This document shows, in pieces, positions 1 through 12,416 of a DNA stretch of 64,000 nt. The first letter of the stretch is position 1; each line of letters opens with the position of its first letter. The stretch is taken from the NCBI RefSeq assembly GCF_022539315.1, contig NC_066313.1:8683764-8747763 (forward strand). The letters run 5' to 3'. This stretch comes from Serinus canaria. Its lineage: Eukaryota > Chordata > Aves > Passeriformes > Fringillidae. Under the pieces are notes generated by a model that saw only the letters and a list, made by a program, of their open reading frames with translations, had not been told where the DNA came from and made no database searches. Made by a program: the position numbers and the translations under genes.

Positions 1-3000
1 TGGGGTTTAATATAATTTGTAACTCTAAATTCTGAATCCTTTTGCCATCTCTGCTCTTCAGTACTTATCTACTTTATTGGTAACATTTCTTTCCTTTTGG
101 AAACCTTCATGTTTTGTAGGACTGTCTTAGTTCCCGCTTGTGTGTAAAATTTTGGGGTTTTTGCTTGTGATATCCTGACTGTCTTTAAATCTTCTTCAAA
201 GTAGAGAAGAAGTTAAGGTCAGACGTACCAATATTTGATTGATGTGCCCATTATAAAATTCATCTTTTGTATTTATCTAGCAGAATGTTAATGTTCTAAT
301 TATGTTTTAATGTGAATTTGACATGATGGAATGCTGTAATTATCAAGTTTTGAAATAAACTGGTGGGTCTGTCTGAACTTGTATCTAGTTTCAAAGTCCA
401 AGTCCTGCTTTGTGCTTTGAAGTGCACAGGTAGTGGTTGATGCAAGAGATGTCAATGGGCTGAATATATTTTGCTTTGGGAGGCTGGGAGTCCATCTTAA
501 GTCTCCTGGCCTTTGGTGTTTAGTAGTCTGTGTCATTTGGAATCAATGTTCCAAAGAGTGTGAATCCTCTTTCAGAGATGGTTTTGAGGGTTAAACAATC
601 AGAGAAAGGTTCACTTAACAAAATGGTCTTTTTTGGAATGTGGTAAGCTCGTGGCACTTCCTAAAGAAGTACTCTGAATAAAAACAGATGTCAGTGTTGG
701 AAGAGACAATAGCAGTTTCTGAAAAAAAGCCATTGTAATGTTTCTTTTCTGAGGGGGAGAACAAAGGGGATGACTTGGAATATCCCAATCTTCCTCCTGT
801 TGAAAGCATCTGAACTCCTGTTATTCCATCCTTCCATGTGCCCTTGTACACCCAGCTAATGTTGTCTCTTTGGTGTATGAGAACTGTATTGGATGTGAGA
901 TTCAGCTTTCTCTGGTGGAGCTCTGCTAGCAAAAACCAGAGGACACAGAACAAGACTCAGTTTATATTGATGTTGACAGGCACTCCATGCAGCAGTAGTG
1001 AAAGGGTTGGGGTAAGGCCCCAGCATCAGCTGCTTGTGGCTTTTGGGGCTTCTACTTTAAACGAGATCTGGTCCAGATGTTTGGCCTAAATGACCTTAGC
1101 TCCTCTCCAGGACCTCGTCTTCTCTTTTGGTTTCATCTGAAGGGAATCCAGTTCACATCCTGCAGGACTTCCACACACTACAAACTAAAATACAGTACAG
1201 AGGGGAATGCTTGGGAGTAATTTCAAAAGCAGACTGTCTAAACTGAAAAACTAATGTATGCACACTTTTTGAGGCATAGCAGGGGTAACAAATGCTTTAT
1301 TATATAGCTGAGAGGTCCTTTTACTAATTTCTAGCCAAGGAAGTCCATTCTTTGCAAAAATGAATTAGAACAAAGGAGGTTGAATTTCATCTAGTCCTAG
1401 ATTATTGTTTAATGCACCCTCTTTCCTAATAAATCCCTTATCTAATATGATATAAAGAGCAAAATATATTGCTGGTAGGAAGCAATCTTCCTTACTTGTA
1501 GGAAGATTTTCCTATCTATTTCTCTTTGATAATTTTCCTCTGCTTTCACTGTGATCTTGTAACAGGAAAAATAGATATGGCCTTGATAAAATCCACTTAT
1601 CCAAGGATGCAGGGATTTTTTTCTCTGTGTGGACTGTAATGATGCATTCAGGGAGTTTCCATTTTATGTGGATATTCTGCTAAGGGGTTTGTGTTGGAGC
1701 ACAGGCTTGGCTTGGCATTTTGTGAATAAAATGGCCAGTTGCACTCTGGTCAAAAATGAACTGCTGATAAAGGAATCCCAAGGCCATGTCTGAAACTGGA
1801 TTTTCTGGAAATTAGTACAATATTGTACCTCCCTGAGCTTCACATAATTAGTTCCCTACGTTTTCATGTGTTCATCAATTTACATTCATTGAAGGATTTA
1901 GAAAATTGGATAAGGTACAAAGTTAAAGCTTAAACTGATACTTAACAGTAAAAGCATTACCAAAAAAAAATCATGTAGACACAGTGGCAGTTACTGGCTG
2001 ATGCCAAGAAAAGGATAATTTTGCTCCATTGCTGATTTCTGCACCCGGCCATAAGCTTCATGCCTCTCCTAATTAACTTCATGCTGGTGAGCAGATTGAG
2101 AATGGCTCTAGTCAGCGCTAAAAATGCCTGGAAACATGCTGGTTTACAGCCTTATGCAAAGTTGCTGATTTTTTTTTTAAATCACTGCCAAAAGCCACAA
2201 GACATAGTTGCATATGTTTCATGCTAATCACAAAATAATAAGGTAATTGATATTCAACAATTTAAAACAACAAACAGAGCGCATACTCTGAATCTGGCTG
2301 ACTGGTTTTAATTAATGCTATTGCCCATAGTTTGAGTGGAACCACAAAGGAAGTGGTGGGAACTTGGATTTTAAAGAGAAGTCTCATGCAAAATGTTGAT
2401 AAAGCTTTCAAATAACTCTTTATGTGTCCAGGAAGGCAGCTGATGGACTGTCTTGCTCTCTTTTTTGCTTGCACTAGATTTGAAAAGAAAAAGCAAGGGG
2501 TTTAAAATGAGGGTTAAACCCTGAGAAAGTGTGGGAAAGATTTTCTTTCTTTCCTTTAAATTAGTGCATGACTTCTGAAGAACTCACTTCAACATTTTTC
2601 CAGAGTGTATGAAAATTAATTACACCTGTTCCAAGGGTGTGTCTGTGAAGCACATTAGTTTTGAGACTGCTACTTATCTAAATCACAAAGAAGCTGAGGA
2701 AAAGAAGCAGTTGTACTGTTGATGGAAAAGTAGTAAGAAAATGAATAGGATGTACTAGAAGGGAACAGGGGAAAAGGTCCTGGCATGAAAGAATAGCAAC
2801 AATTATTATTCCAAATGAGCTCTAGAGCTGAGGGGATTTTACAGAGGTGGTGTACTTGTAGCAATTCTATCAACTCTACTAGTCAGAATTCCAGGCTACT
2901 ATGAGATGAAGAATTTTTGGTAGCCCTGACCCCTAACTCCCTGTCTGGCAGTTCATGGCAGTTAAACCAGCCAATAAGAAGTGTATATATTTAAATGACA

Positions 3001-6000
3001 TATTTTCAATTAAAAAAAATCACATTCCTATCAATTATTCAATTGAGAGAAATCAGATTTTTTTTTATGCAAGATGTCATTAATTTTTCTTAAACTTTCT
3101 TTACCTTTCCTTTGTTTCCTCTCTTTCTTCTGGAAGACCACCAGGAATATTTTAGATGATTCTGCTGTGTGAAGCATTCATTAGACCATTGCCCCTTGTA
3201 GCAGAACTAATTGTATTTGGAGTTTTGTTCTGTTAGGTTTTTGTGAGTTTTTCTGTAAATTTGCTTTTATAGAAAGGGGGAGAACAGCCATAGAACTGCA
3301 ACGAAGACCTTCTTTTCTTCATTATCTGCTCATCCTCTGCTGTACTAGAGATTGCCTCATAAACCCTAAAATTTTGATATATGGAATGGCTGTTGCAAAG
3401 CAATGTGATGAATAATTTATTAACTGGCTACTTCCTGGTAAATTGATGAGATTGTTTCTCACTGGAATAACAATCATAGTAACATTTTTCAAAAAGCTCT
3501 GTTTAAGGAGGAGCTTGTGCAATTTCTCTCTTGGAAGTGCTTTGGCAAAGAAGATTTTTTTTCATTTGGCCAGATTAAGCAGTTTAAGGAGCAAAAGCCT
3601 TAAGGGTTCAATATGGACATAGAAAGCAAAAGCGCATTTTCTAAGCTTTTCTTGTGTTTTGACAACTAGCATGTGAAAATCAAGAAAAATTCCATGGCTC
3701 GTTTTTAGTTATCATTTCTAATTAGAATGTAATGTTTAAAGATTGCATGTTTTCTGAGATGGCTGTCAGAAAATGATTTTTGTGTCTATTCTCTCACTCC
3801 CATTAAATGGAGAATAATTTATCATTTTGCTTAATTGAGGCATTGTTCTGGAGAAACTCTGAAAAAATTTGCCAGCTTAGTGAATTGGAAAATCTCAGCC
3901 TGGTTTTTTTGTTTTTTGTTTTTTTTTTTTCACTTCTGGCATGATGAGATGGTGCAAAATACTGGTACAAACTATTTCCTAAAGGAAATAAATAACTGAA
4001 GATTAGGTCTGTCAATGGCTACTAAATACGTAAATCCAGATGCAAACACTTTCAGACCACAGTTCCTGTCTGCCAGAAGTCTAACTCTATGTATTAGGAA
4101 AACAATAATTCTATTAAATCTGTTACTCAAGCATCTGCAGCTCACCACTGATGGGGATGCAGTACTGGGGGAAAGCAGTATTTCAGCCTAGCCCTGCATG
4201 GAAAGAAATATTCTATGTTCTAATATTTTGTTGTTAGAGGAATTCTTCTGTAGAGGTTAATGGAGAAACAAAAAAGGAAATTATAGTATGTGGCATTTTT
4301 AATATTCAAGAGAGTTCAAAAAGGGCATGAAGAGCCTGGAGTCAAAGTGAAGTGGCTTTAGAAAGCCTTTGAGGTTTCTGACCCTCCATTGCCTTGGGCT
4401 CTGTTTCATTCCTGAGCTCTCCTGCTGGCTCTTCTGCTGTGCCAGCTTTCCCAAGGGTGCAGGATCTCAGGAGCTTCCATACAGCGCTCTCAGCTGCTGA
4501 ACTATAAATACAGTAGCATTTTAAAGGAAGTTCAGAGCTAGTATTTCAGAAACATGATTGAGAAGAGATGGGGTGCAGTAGAAAACTCAGGAGTTGGTGA
4601 CTTTTAGAGGTGATCTACAGGGAGAAGTGATGACATTCTCCCATGTTTGTTACCATTCACTAATTTAATTTTCTGTGGTTTGATGACTTGAGCCTAACTC
4701 TTCTTCCTTATGCTAATTTTCCTTTGGGAGAAGGGAAAAAAAGGCAACACCATCTTGTTGCTTTGTCCTCCATTCACTCTCAGTGCTTCTGCCACAAGGC
4801 TGGAGTACCAACACTTGACACATTAAACTCTGCTGAGGCCCTCTGTGACAAAGCCATGACTGTGGGACTCTAGCAAACAGTGTTGGTGAAGGAAGTAGAA
4901 TCTGTCAGGTTTGTTCCAGCTGTAAATAGTTCATTTATCTAGCTCAAAAACTTTTTTACTGCTGTTTTTCTGAGAAAATAATTTTGTAAAATTGTAAATA
5001 TCAGGAAGCTCAGGCTGGCAGAGATTGTGATGAGCAGTTCCCTTAGGATGAGTGTAAGGCTGAGTGTGTTAGTTGGAAAGCACGCTTGGCAGAATCAGAA
5101 AAAATAGAAGAAATAATTAGGTTCCGGCTTACCTGTAGAATATTTGTTTCTGTTGAAACGTAAAGAATTAAAAGTAATGACTACCAAGAGGTTTCTGAAT
5201 AGTCTGCTGGTTTGAGTTAGTGGATATTTCAAGGACAGTTAAGATGGGGGTCTTTTAATATAAAAAAACTACTCACTGAAAAACAATATTTACAAATAAA
5301 CAAGACTATTTTGTATCTTCACCACTGAAGATTATTATTTAAAATATTGAAAATATTTTCCCTTCAGTTATCTTGCAGACAAAACTTGGAGTTCCATTTC
5401 TTCCCACATGTCAGCTCTTCAGAGTCTGTGTCACTCACAGAGTGCCCTTCAGACATTTTTACTCCATGAGAATAATTTTTATAAATGGCCATGGAAAAGC
5501 CATAAATGAAGGTCAAGGCTGAACCCAGAAAACATAGTTACTATTCAGGAAGCTGAAAACTTCCTGAAGCCCAAAATACTGTACGAGTTGTATGTTGCAA
5601 TGGTAGATATTGTTCAAACACATATTTTGTGTAGCTTGGGTGTAGAAAATCCATGTGTACATAAATAAAATAAAAGTTGAGTATAGAAATTTCCGTATTT
5701 CTTTCCTTCTCTGCTGCACCTGGAGCAAACAAACTTTTTTAATATTGCCTAGCCTACAGTTTAGCATTTGAGTGCTCCACCTGGCAGTATTGCCATTATC
5801 AGTGTGTGTGGAATAAATGTTGGCGGAGAGAAGTTCCTTCTCACATGCAATACCTGGAGTTTTAAATATCACATTTCAGCTGTCTTAATACATGAGTTAT
5901 TTCTAAGCGTTTGGAATTATGTACAGTTTGTTTTAAGTTCTTCATATTTCTTTCCTGTGTTGCCAATTCTGGCTGTCCAATTAAAATTGTGTTTTAATTA

Positions 6001-6659
6001 ATTAAGTTTTATTAGATCAAAAATATTCAAGTTATTGCTGTGCTAGCTTTTTTTATTTACCTATTAGAAATTTGCTGTGGTGTAAATATGTAAGGTATTT
6101 CAGCATGTGCAATCTGGTAGGCAGAAAACAGGAAAGCAGTATGTAAAGCACAATTTGTAGCAGTTTTTTGACTGACCAGGCAGGTAAAAGGGGAGAAAGA
6201 ATGAGTTTAGTAACACCATGGCTTTCTGGCTTTCAGAACAGACAGAAAAACTTCACTTTCCCAATGTAGAGCAAGACATTTCTTCTAGGTAAGGTATTGA
6301 AAACAGAAGCCAAGTTGATCTGCCTTTATTAATTTAGGTTTGATTTTATGATCATAAAAATCAAAACCAAAATCAATCATGCAAAAGTTGAACTCGTGAG
6401 AATGGCAGGCAACTTGAGAAGAATTTCTGCTGAAAATATTGTTGTCCTCCTTCTGGTTTAGAGCTTTGGGAAAGAGGTTCCATAGCTTGCCCTTTATTTG
6501 GTTTTATTACCCGGACTGGCTACCTCTGTGTCCTTGACTTAAATGTATATATGCACTGTTAGTAACAGTTTTCTCAGTGTAAACATTTGAAGAGCAAACA
6601 GCAGTATCTTGTAAAGGGTAAGTGCATTTTCTGAGGTGAATACCCTGTAGGTAATGTGG
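1..6659. other. AT-rich non-coding DNA, no gene recognised
   Basis: Both strands carry only short open frames (up to about 119 codons), none with a recognisable domain, signal peptide or codon pattern that sets it apart from chance. There is no obvious transposon. A small inverted repeat lies at about 1486-1510 (9-bp arms, 7-bp loop). The stretch 2040-2185 is listed separately as possible regulatory DNA. The sequence is consistent with intron or intergenic DNA, and one sequence alone cannot tell these apart. Confidence 0.7.
2040..2185. promoter_or_regulatory. Possible regulatory element (motif-dense, repeat-free)
   Basis: This short stretch has no simple repeats and contains a homeodomain-type TAATTA core at 2070-2075 and an octamer-like ATGCAAA at 2154-2160. 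Such pairs occur in developmental enhancers, but short motifs also arise by chance in AT-rich DNA. Conservation cannot be judged from one sequence, so this is an inference from texture only. Confidence 0.2.
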
Positions 6660-6960
6660 ACTTGAAAGAGCATTCCAGCCGAGCTCTGGCTTTTCCAAGG
6701 CTGTCTCCAGCGCTCACTTAGCCTCAGCCTTGCCCAGAACTGCGCCATCAGTATTTTGTTGAAAGTGTTGGAGAAGCAAATAAACCTTGTCTTTGCTGGG
6801 ATTAATTTAGAGCAGCCTGAGGCAGAAAAGCAGCTCTGGAAGCGTTCATGAGCTGAGTAAGCAGCACCCTCACATCTGCTGGCAGCGCGAGCTCAGCGCG
6901 GAATCCGGTGTCTGGGGAGATATAGTGGAATGGGAGCGGGAATATCAGTCACTAGCAAGT
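6660..6960. other. Local GC-richer patch with a CpG cluster
   Basis: This patch is visibly richer in G+C than its neighbours. CpG dinucleotides are rare around it, yet five fall within 6886-6907 (at 6886, 6888, 6897, 6899 and 6906), and more lie nearby at about 6710, 6743 and 6843. It is far too small for a standard CpG island. It could be a conserved element, a weak promoter or the remnant of a GC-rich repeat. No coding frame or splice pattern was recognised across it. Confidence 0.4.
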
Positions 6961-9900
6961 GAGGGCTCTGGATGTGGGCACTTGGAGTCAGCTGCTCACA
7001 TGGTGGGGTATAGACATGGCATTTGTTGTCTTCTGTTTCTCCTGTGCTTGTGAAACTCAGCTGGAAAACCAAAGGTCATTGTGCTGGGAGAAGCCGGTCT
7101 GTTCTGGCTTGGCCGATTACTGAATATAGACTTGATTAAAGAACTGGGATTTTTTTTGTTTGAGTGAATTTAATGAAACACTAATCAAAGCAAATCTTTC
7201 CTGAAAAGTTAGTAGAGCCCTGATATTTCATGGCTACTTGAAAATCTAACTTAAGTAATTAAATAAGTTATGTTTGGGGATTTACTTTTCTTCTGGAGGC
7301 CAGCTGGATCTTGGAAAATCACTTTAGGACAGTGATTGTAGTCAGTCTTTGCTTTTCCACAGCAGTGCTAGACTAAACAAGTGAGAACATTGAAAATCAA
7401 AATTAGGGTCAGTGACATAATCATGTTAAATCCCTCAGCACTTACTGAGTTGAGTAATTTCCTTCTCCAGCTCAATTACTGCACAACACTGATCATTTTT
7501 ACTATTAGGCTGTGCTTTTAAAAGGTATCTTTGCTTTATTTGAGCAGTGGTAAAGACCTGATCCAATCTTGGCAATGCTACTGCAAGGTCCTGGAGACCT
7601 GGTGTTCCTCACTGCTTGGTTATCCTGCACAATAATGCTGTATCACTTGGATTTTTCATAGGGATTCTCCTAAGTCTAAGGTCAGCCCAGCAGTGGGCAT
7701 GACATCTAACATTTCCACAGTCTGGGGAAATACACTGCTTCTCAAAGATATTCTGATTTAGCTTCAGTTTGGAAAATGATTTCAGAATACAGAGTTTAGT
7801 TGGTGATACATGAGATACCCATGTGCATTCAGTCAAGAAGCAGACCAGTTGCATAATTATGATTCATGACCAGCCTCACATTTTGATTTTTTTCTTTAGT
7901 CAAAGTGAACTATCAGCAGCCACTACAGAAATGGTAAAAAGAATAAACAAGAAAGTAAAAGTATTAAATATATTAAACAAATAGAATCCATCTGTTTGTG
8001 AGCACTTGGTGAGCCAAAGGGGGAAAAAAAAGTTTTGAATAGATATTTCTGAGGGAGTTCATTGCTTAGGTCTACAAATTTCTGTCAAATTGTTGAATAT
8101 GATATAAGCTGTTGAAACTTGTCAGAATTCATGTTCAAAATAAAAGGATCTGATTTTCCTTAAAGGGCTTTGGTTGCGTGTTGTTACTAGCATTCATAAA
8201 TTGTCCTGTGATTAAGAAAAATGACGTGGGAAACAAACAGCTTTAAATGGATGGGGAAGCATGTTAGGGACTATTGTAATAGAGCATTGCTTTGTACATT
8301 TATCACTTCTATTTCTAAAATTGTGTGGTTCCAAATGGATCTTTGGTTTTGTGTGTAGTCAGACTTTTTATATATTCAGTACAGCCTTTACTTATGTTTA
8401 TACCTCATTTATTCTGTTTAAGAACTACTTATGTGCTTTTATCATTTAGTTTTCTATTGTTGCTGCCAAATCCTGAGAAATTGGTCCCAGTGGTATGCTG
8501 CAGCCATTAAATACCAGTTGGTTGCAGAATATCATTTGAACTTATTAAAATGTGATTCATCTAGTGCCAAGTTTATTCACAGGCCTTGTGCCGGGCCAGG
8601 CATTATACATCAAGGGAAAAAAATGCGAACTCCCGTGGGTAGAGCTGCACAACTTAATTCTGGGAGGGTACTTAACTCCTGTCTACACTGGAGCCAGAAG
8701 GGTGCTGCTGTCCCTTCCCTCTTCTTCTCTTACATTTTTGCCTTGGTGGCCGAGTGAGCAAGCAGAACTTCTGTGGTCCTAATCACCTAATTAGACTATC
8801 TTGCACAGATGGTTTTTAGATTTCTTCTTCTGCATGAAGAAAGCATGTGGTAACAATATTCATGAATTTTTTATAAGATCAAACATGCTGTGTAGGTTTT
8901 GCTTGCATATTTCTTAATCTTGCTTTTGGGCCAGACCACTGGATGGAAACAAATGTGAAATTGAACCTAAGTACACAGTGGAGTTCTTACCAAGTCATTT
9001 TGCAGCATGCAATAAATCAGTAAGTGCATAGCACCACTGTAGTGGTATTTGTGACAATGCAACAAGTTCTTTCATTATCTCAGTCCATTGACCCCAAGGA
9101 GGAAAATTCAGTAAAGTTTGCACTGTTGCACTCATCCCAATATCCCTTTACACAAGAGTATATATCTAAAGAAGCTATGTTTTACTTTTGTTTTGAATAA
9201 TGGATGCTGATAAAGACATACTGAGTTTTCACCTTTAAAGTGTATTGGAGGTTAATTTCCTTTAGGCTGGTTTAAGCATTTTGGACAAAGGGAATAATGT
9301 AATTATGTAAATGTCAGAGGGAGATGCATTATTGTAAAGCACTTGCATTGGGAAGTCATAGAGTTGTTGGCAGAGAATTTTGTTTTGTAAACTCATCACA
9401 TAAATGGCCTCAGTATTTCTTATACATAATAAAAGAAAAATTTCATACTTTCCTTAAAAATTACTGCACTGGTGGCAGTGTTTTCCATTTTCTTTTGCAT
9501 CACCCACAGAACCAAGAGATAACAAAGAAGTGAGCCATTATAAAAGCAGAGACTTGCTGTGTTTATATCTTCTGTCAAACTTGCCAATTATAGTGACAGT
9601 TCCTTGTTCTGCCTGGCATTTATAGGGTGCAATTGGAATGAAATTGCAGCCTTTAAATTGTCCAAGATGGACTTTCAGTAAATGAAATCGGATTTTTCCA
9701 CATTGTTTTGATAAAATACTGATTTACTGTGTTTTGTTACTGTTACTGAAAGTACTTGAAGTGTCAGAGAGATTCTCATAAAACTTCAAAGGAGCAAATA
9801 AAAGGGGGAAGAAAAAAAGACATGCAAGGAACATTCAGAGGGCAGAAGCAAAAGATAAGGAAGAGGTAAAGTAAATCCAAGAAATAATGGTTATAAAAAA

Positions 9901-10382
9901 ATGTCCTGAATCCAAAATGTAGCAGAATTTGAGAAAATTATTTGAGTTCTGGTATTTTTTAACAGTAGAGGGTGGAGTTTCAGGATGAACAGAGAAGTAA
10001 TAATGTACGTGGAGAAAAAGAGCAACATTAACAGATTTCCTGCTCCAGGTAAGAAAAATGAGTATTATTCTAATTAACAGTGAGGCAGAGAGAACAGTCA
10101 TAGTGTAGGGGGTCAGGGAAAAAGGAATGTGGACACCAGTCTATATTTTCTTTTCTTTCAACTGTAAAATTTAGATAATTAAAAAATAGTAGAAAGTTGA
10201 AGGGTATAAAGGGATCTCATGAGAATGTGTAGTACAATGATATAAACTTTTTAAATTCTCTGTGTACCAGCAATTAGGATATGTTAAAAAAATAAGTGAA
10301 CTGTACTTTAAATGATCAGATTAACAAACAGAGTGTTTGTGGTTACCATTAAAACCTTTACAATCATACGAATATACTATAG
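6961..10382. other. AT-rich non-coding DNA, no gene recognised
   Basis: No repeat family, RNA gene or protein-like frame was recognised. The frames around 8261-8782 are overlapping short ones in AT-rich DNA and look fortuitous. The stretch 9535-9735 is free of simple repeats and could be constrained, but nothing in it can be named. Confidence 0.65.
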
Positions 10383-10505
10383 AATAATTTAGGTTGGAAA
10401 AGACCCTTCAAGAGTTCAGTCATTAACCCAGCCCTGCCAAGTCCACCACTAAACCATGTCCCTAAGTGTCACATCTACTTGTCTTCTAGGTACCTCCAGA
10501 AGTGC
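10383..10505 (-). mobile_element. CR1 LINE, 3'-end fragment (avian type)
   Basis: Read on the plus strand, this starts with the reverse complement of the CR1 3' terminus (AATAATTTAGGTTGGAAAAG at 10383-10402). It continues with the familiar words of the avian CR1 tail: CCAAGTCCACCACTAAACC, then ATGTCCCTAAGTG, then ACCTCCAGAAGTG near the end. CR1 elements in birds are usually truncated at the 5' end and keep only the 3' portion, as here. The element therefore runs on the minus strand. No reverse transcriptase sequence remains. It is moderately diverged from the consensus I remember, and its subfamily cannot be set by eye. The left boundary is good to a few bases, while the right one is where similarity fades. 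Confidence 0.88.
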
Positions 10506-12310
10506 CATTTTTTTGCCTAGCTGAAGGGTAAGCCTGGGAGAAAGTGCAAGGAGGAGCAATTGTCTGTTCTGAAAATCTGGCAGTGGTGGAGACTCCACTA
10601 TTTCACAAATGCAGCACATTTTATTGTTTCATTTTTTCATTCTCTAACTTCTCATCTGAATTATCCTTGCTTTAATTTAAATGCTTTACTCTTTGTCCAG
10701 TCCACTAGGGGCACTGAGAATTGTCATCATTCGGTTTGCAGCAACCTTTGCATATTTGAAAACTGCTCTCATGGCCCTACATCACTTTTCTCCCAGCTAC
10801 TGAGACATTTTAAAATCATTTAAATATCATTTGCATAAATCTGATTTCAAAAGTTTTTTGCAGTGATCACAATAGCAAAAGAAGGAACACATTTTTCTCA
10901 TAGCTAAGTAAACTTTTGGAAGCACAGCTCTGGTTTGTAATCGTGATCATCTGGGAAGATGTGAGTAACAATGGACTATTGGTGAGGCAAAAGAGGGATT
11001 TAGCACTCTCTTCCATAGTATTGCCATTCAGTATCCCTCCAGGATATTCTGCCTGTGTAATATACCAGTGGGATCTGCTTTGTTAAAAAGATCTCAGTAT
11101 AGTAAGTTGGTGAGTGGAGCTGTGAAGATTTTTCTATCTCTTTTTAAGAGACAGACAGGTGTTTGGAAACAGTGGAAGTGAAAAAGTAGCCAAAGTTGTG
11201 GCACAGGAGCAGGCATGGCACAATGCCACAATTGTAGAATCATTCACTGAGGGGTAAAACACTTGCTTTATGTAATGAGCACATTGAGTGGAGGTGATTT
11301 GAGACATTTGAGTGTAGTCACACTGCGTGAGAGGAGGGTCATGTGCTGCTGATTTAGAAGATTGTTGACAAGGGCTTCACTATTTAAGTGTCTGATTTTG
11401 AATCTAAGTAAAGGACTGTCAGGGCTGGATATAAGCAATAAAGGAACCTTGAAACTGCTGAACTTTCCAGGCAATTGTTCAGTGATCCCAGTGTTATTGA
11501 AATGTTTGTACAGTAGCCTGGGAAAAGGAGGAGACCTGGTGCAGGCTTGCTACTGCAGACAGAGCCTCAGTTGATGGACAAAGGAATAGGGACAAGCCAG
11601 AAATCAGATCTAGCAGTTCAGCTAGCCCATCTATTTCTGTTTTGGCAGAAGAGAGACAGCAAAATCTGATACCTCCAGAGGGAGATAATAGTGCAAACGA
11701 GACAATAAATCCTTCTGAAAGTCACAGTTACCTCAGTTCTCTTGAAAGGTGAATAAAATAAATCAGACATGTAAGAATAACACTCTTTGTCCAGTGGTTT
11801 ATCTTTTGTAAAGGAAGAAGAACATTTAGATGGAAGGAAATGAGAAGAGGGAAGATATTTTTAATTAAGTCTGATGGTTTAATGCAAGGATTTTATGATT
11901 AATGTTTAAAGAATTTTTGAAGAAAGATGAAGTGAGAATGGGACTATGGCTAAATATTTTAGCTCTGTGTCCTTTCTCCCTCAGGACTGAAGACTATTAC
12001 AGGAAAATTGAAAATCTGAATCAGATGGCTAATTTATAAAAATCATCTACAGAAAAAGGAAAATTTATTGGATGTTGCTCTGTTAATTAGGAAGAGGAGA
12101 AAAGTGTTCCCAGCCCTATGCAACAGCAAAGAAAGCTACAAAGAAACTGGTTTTGAAAGGCAGAGTTTGAAAAGTGTACAGCATCAGCAGTGGTTCTTGG
12201 TAGAAAAGCTTTAAAATCTACTTTAAAAGAAAGGAATAGTTATGAGAAGTTATGTGAGAAGGAATAGTTATCCTGCACATAATTTCTCAAATTCTCTCAG
12301 TATTCTAGAC
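10506..12310. other. Non-coding DNA, no gene recognised
   Basis: This is unannotated sequence between the CR1 fragment and the palindrome. It includes an imperfect direct repeat at about 12231-12282, where the word GGAATAGTTAT occurs twice roughly 28 bases apart. Nothing protein-like was seen. Confidence 0.6.
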
Positions 12311-12386
12311 AATATATTTGATATTTAATAGAATATCAAATTCTATTCTAATAGAATTTGATATTCTATTAAATGTCAAATATATT
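12311..12386. repeat. Near-perfect AT-rich palindrome (37-bp arms, 2-bp spacer)
   Basis: The left arm 12311-12347 is the reverse complement of the right arm 12350-12386 at 36 of 37 positions, with the spacer CT at 12348-12349. The single mismatch is T12322 against G12375, which is a G-U pair if transcribed as RNA. The sequence is almost entirely A and T with a few G or C bases. To the right (12376-12416) a 14-bp palindrome, TCAAATATATTTGA, occurs twice, so the inverted-repeat block really extends to about 12416. Such DNA can extrude a cruciform, and a transcript would form a long hairpin. It may be a palindromic simple repeat, the remnant of a MITE, or a hairpin RNA locus; the first seems most likely. 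Confidence 0.92.
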
Positions 12387-12416
12387 TGATATTTAATCAA
12401 TATCAAATATATTTGA
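12387..12416. repeat. Continuation of the AT palindrome block
   Basis: This holds part of the first copy and all of the second copy of the self-complementary 14-mer TCAAATATATTTGA (12376-12389 and 12403-12416). It shares its core with the outer parts of the adjacent large palindrome, which suggests that the whole block grew by local duplication and inversion. Confidence 0.8.
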
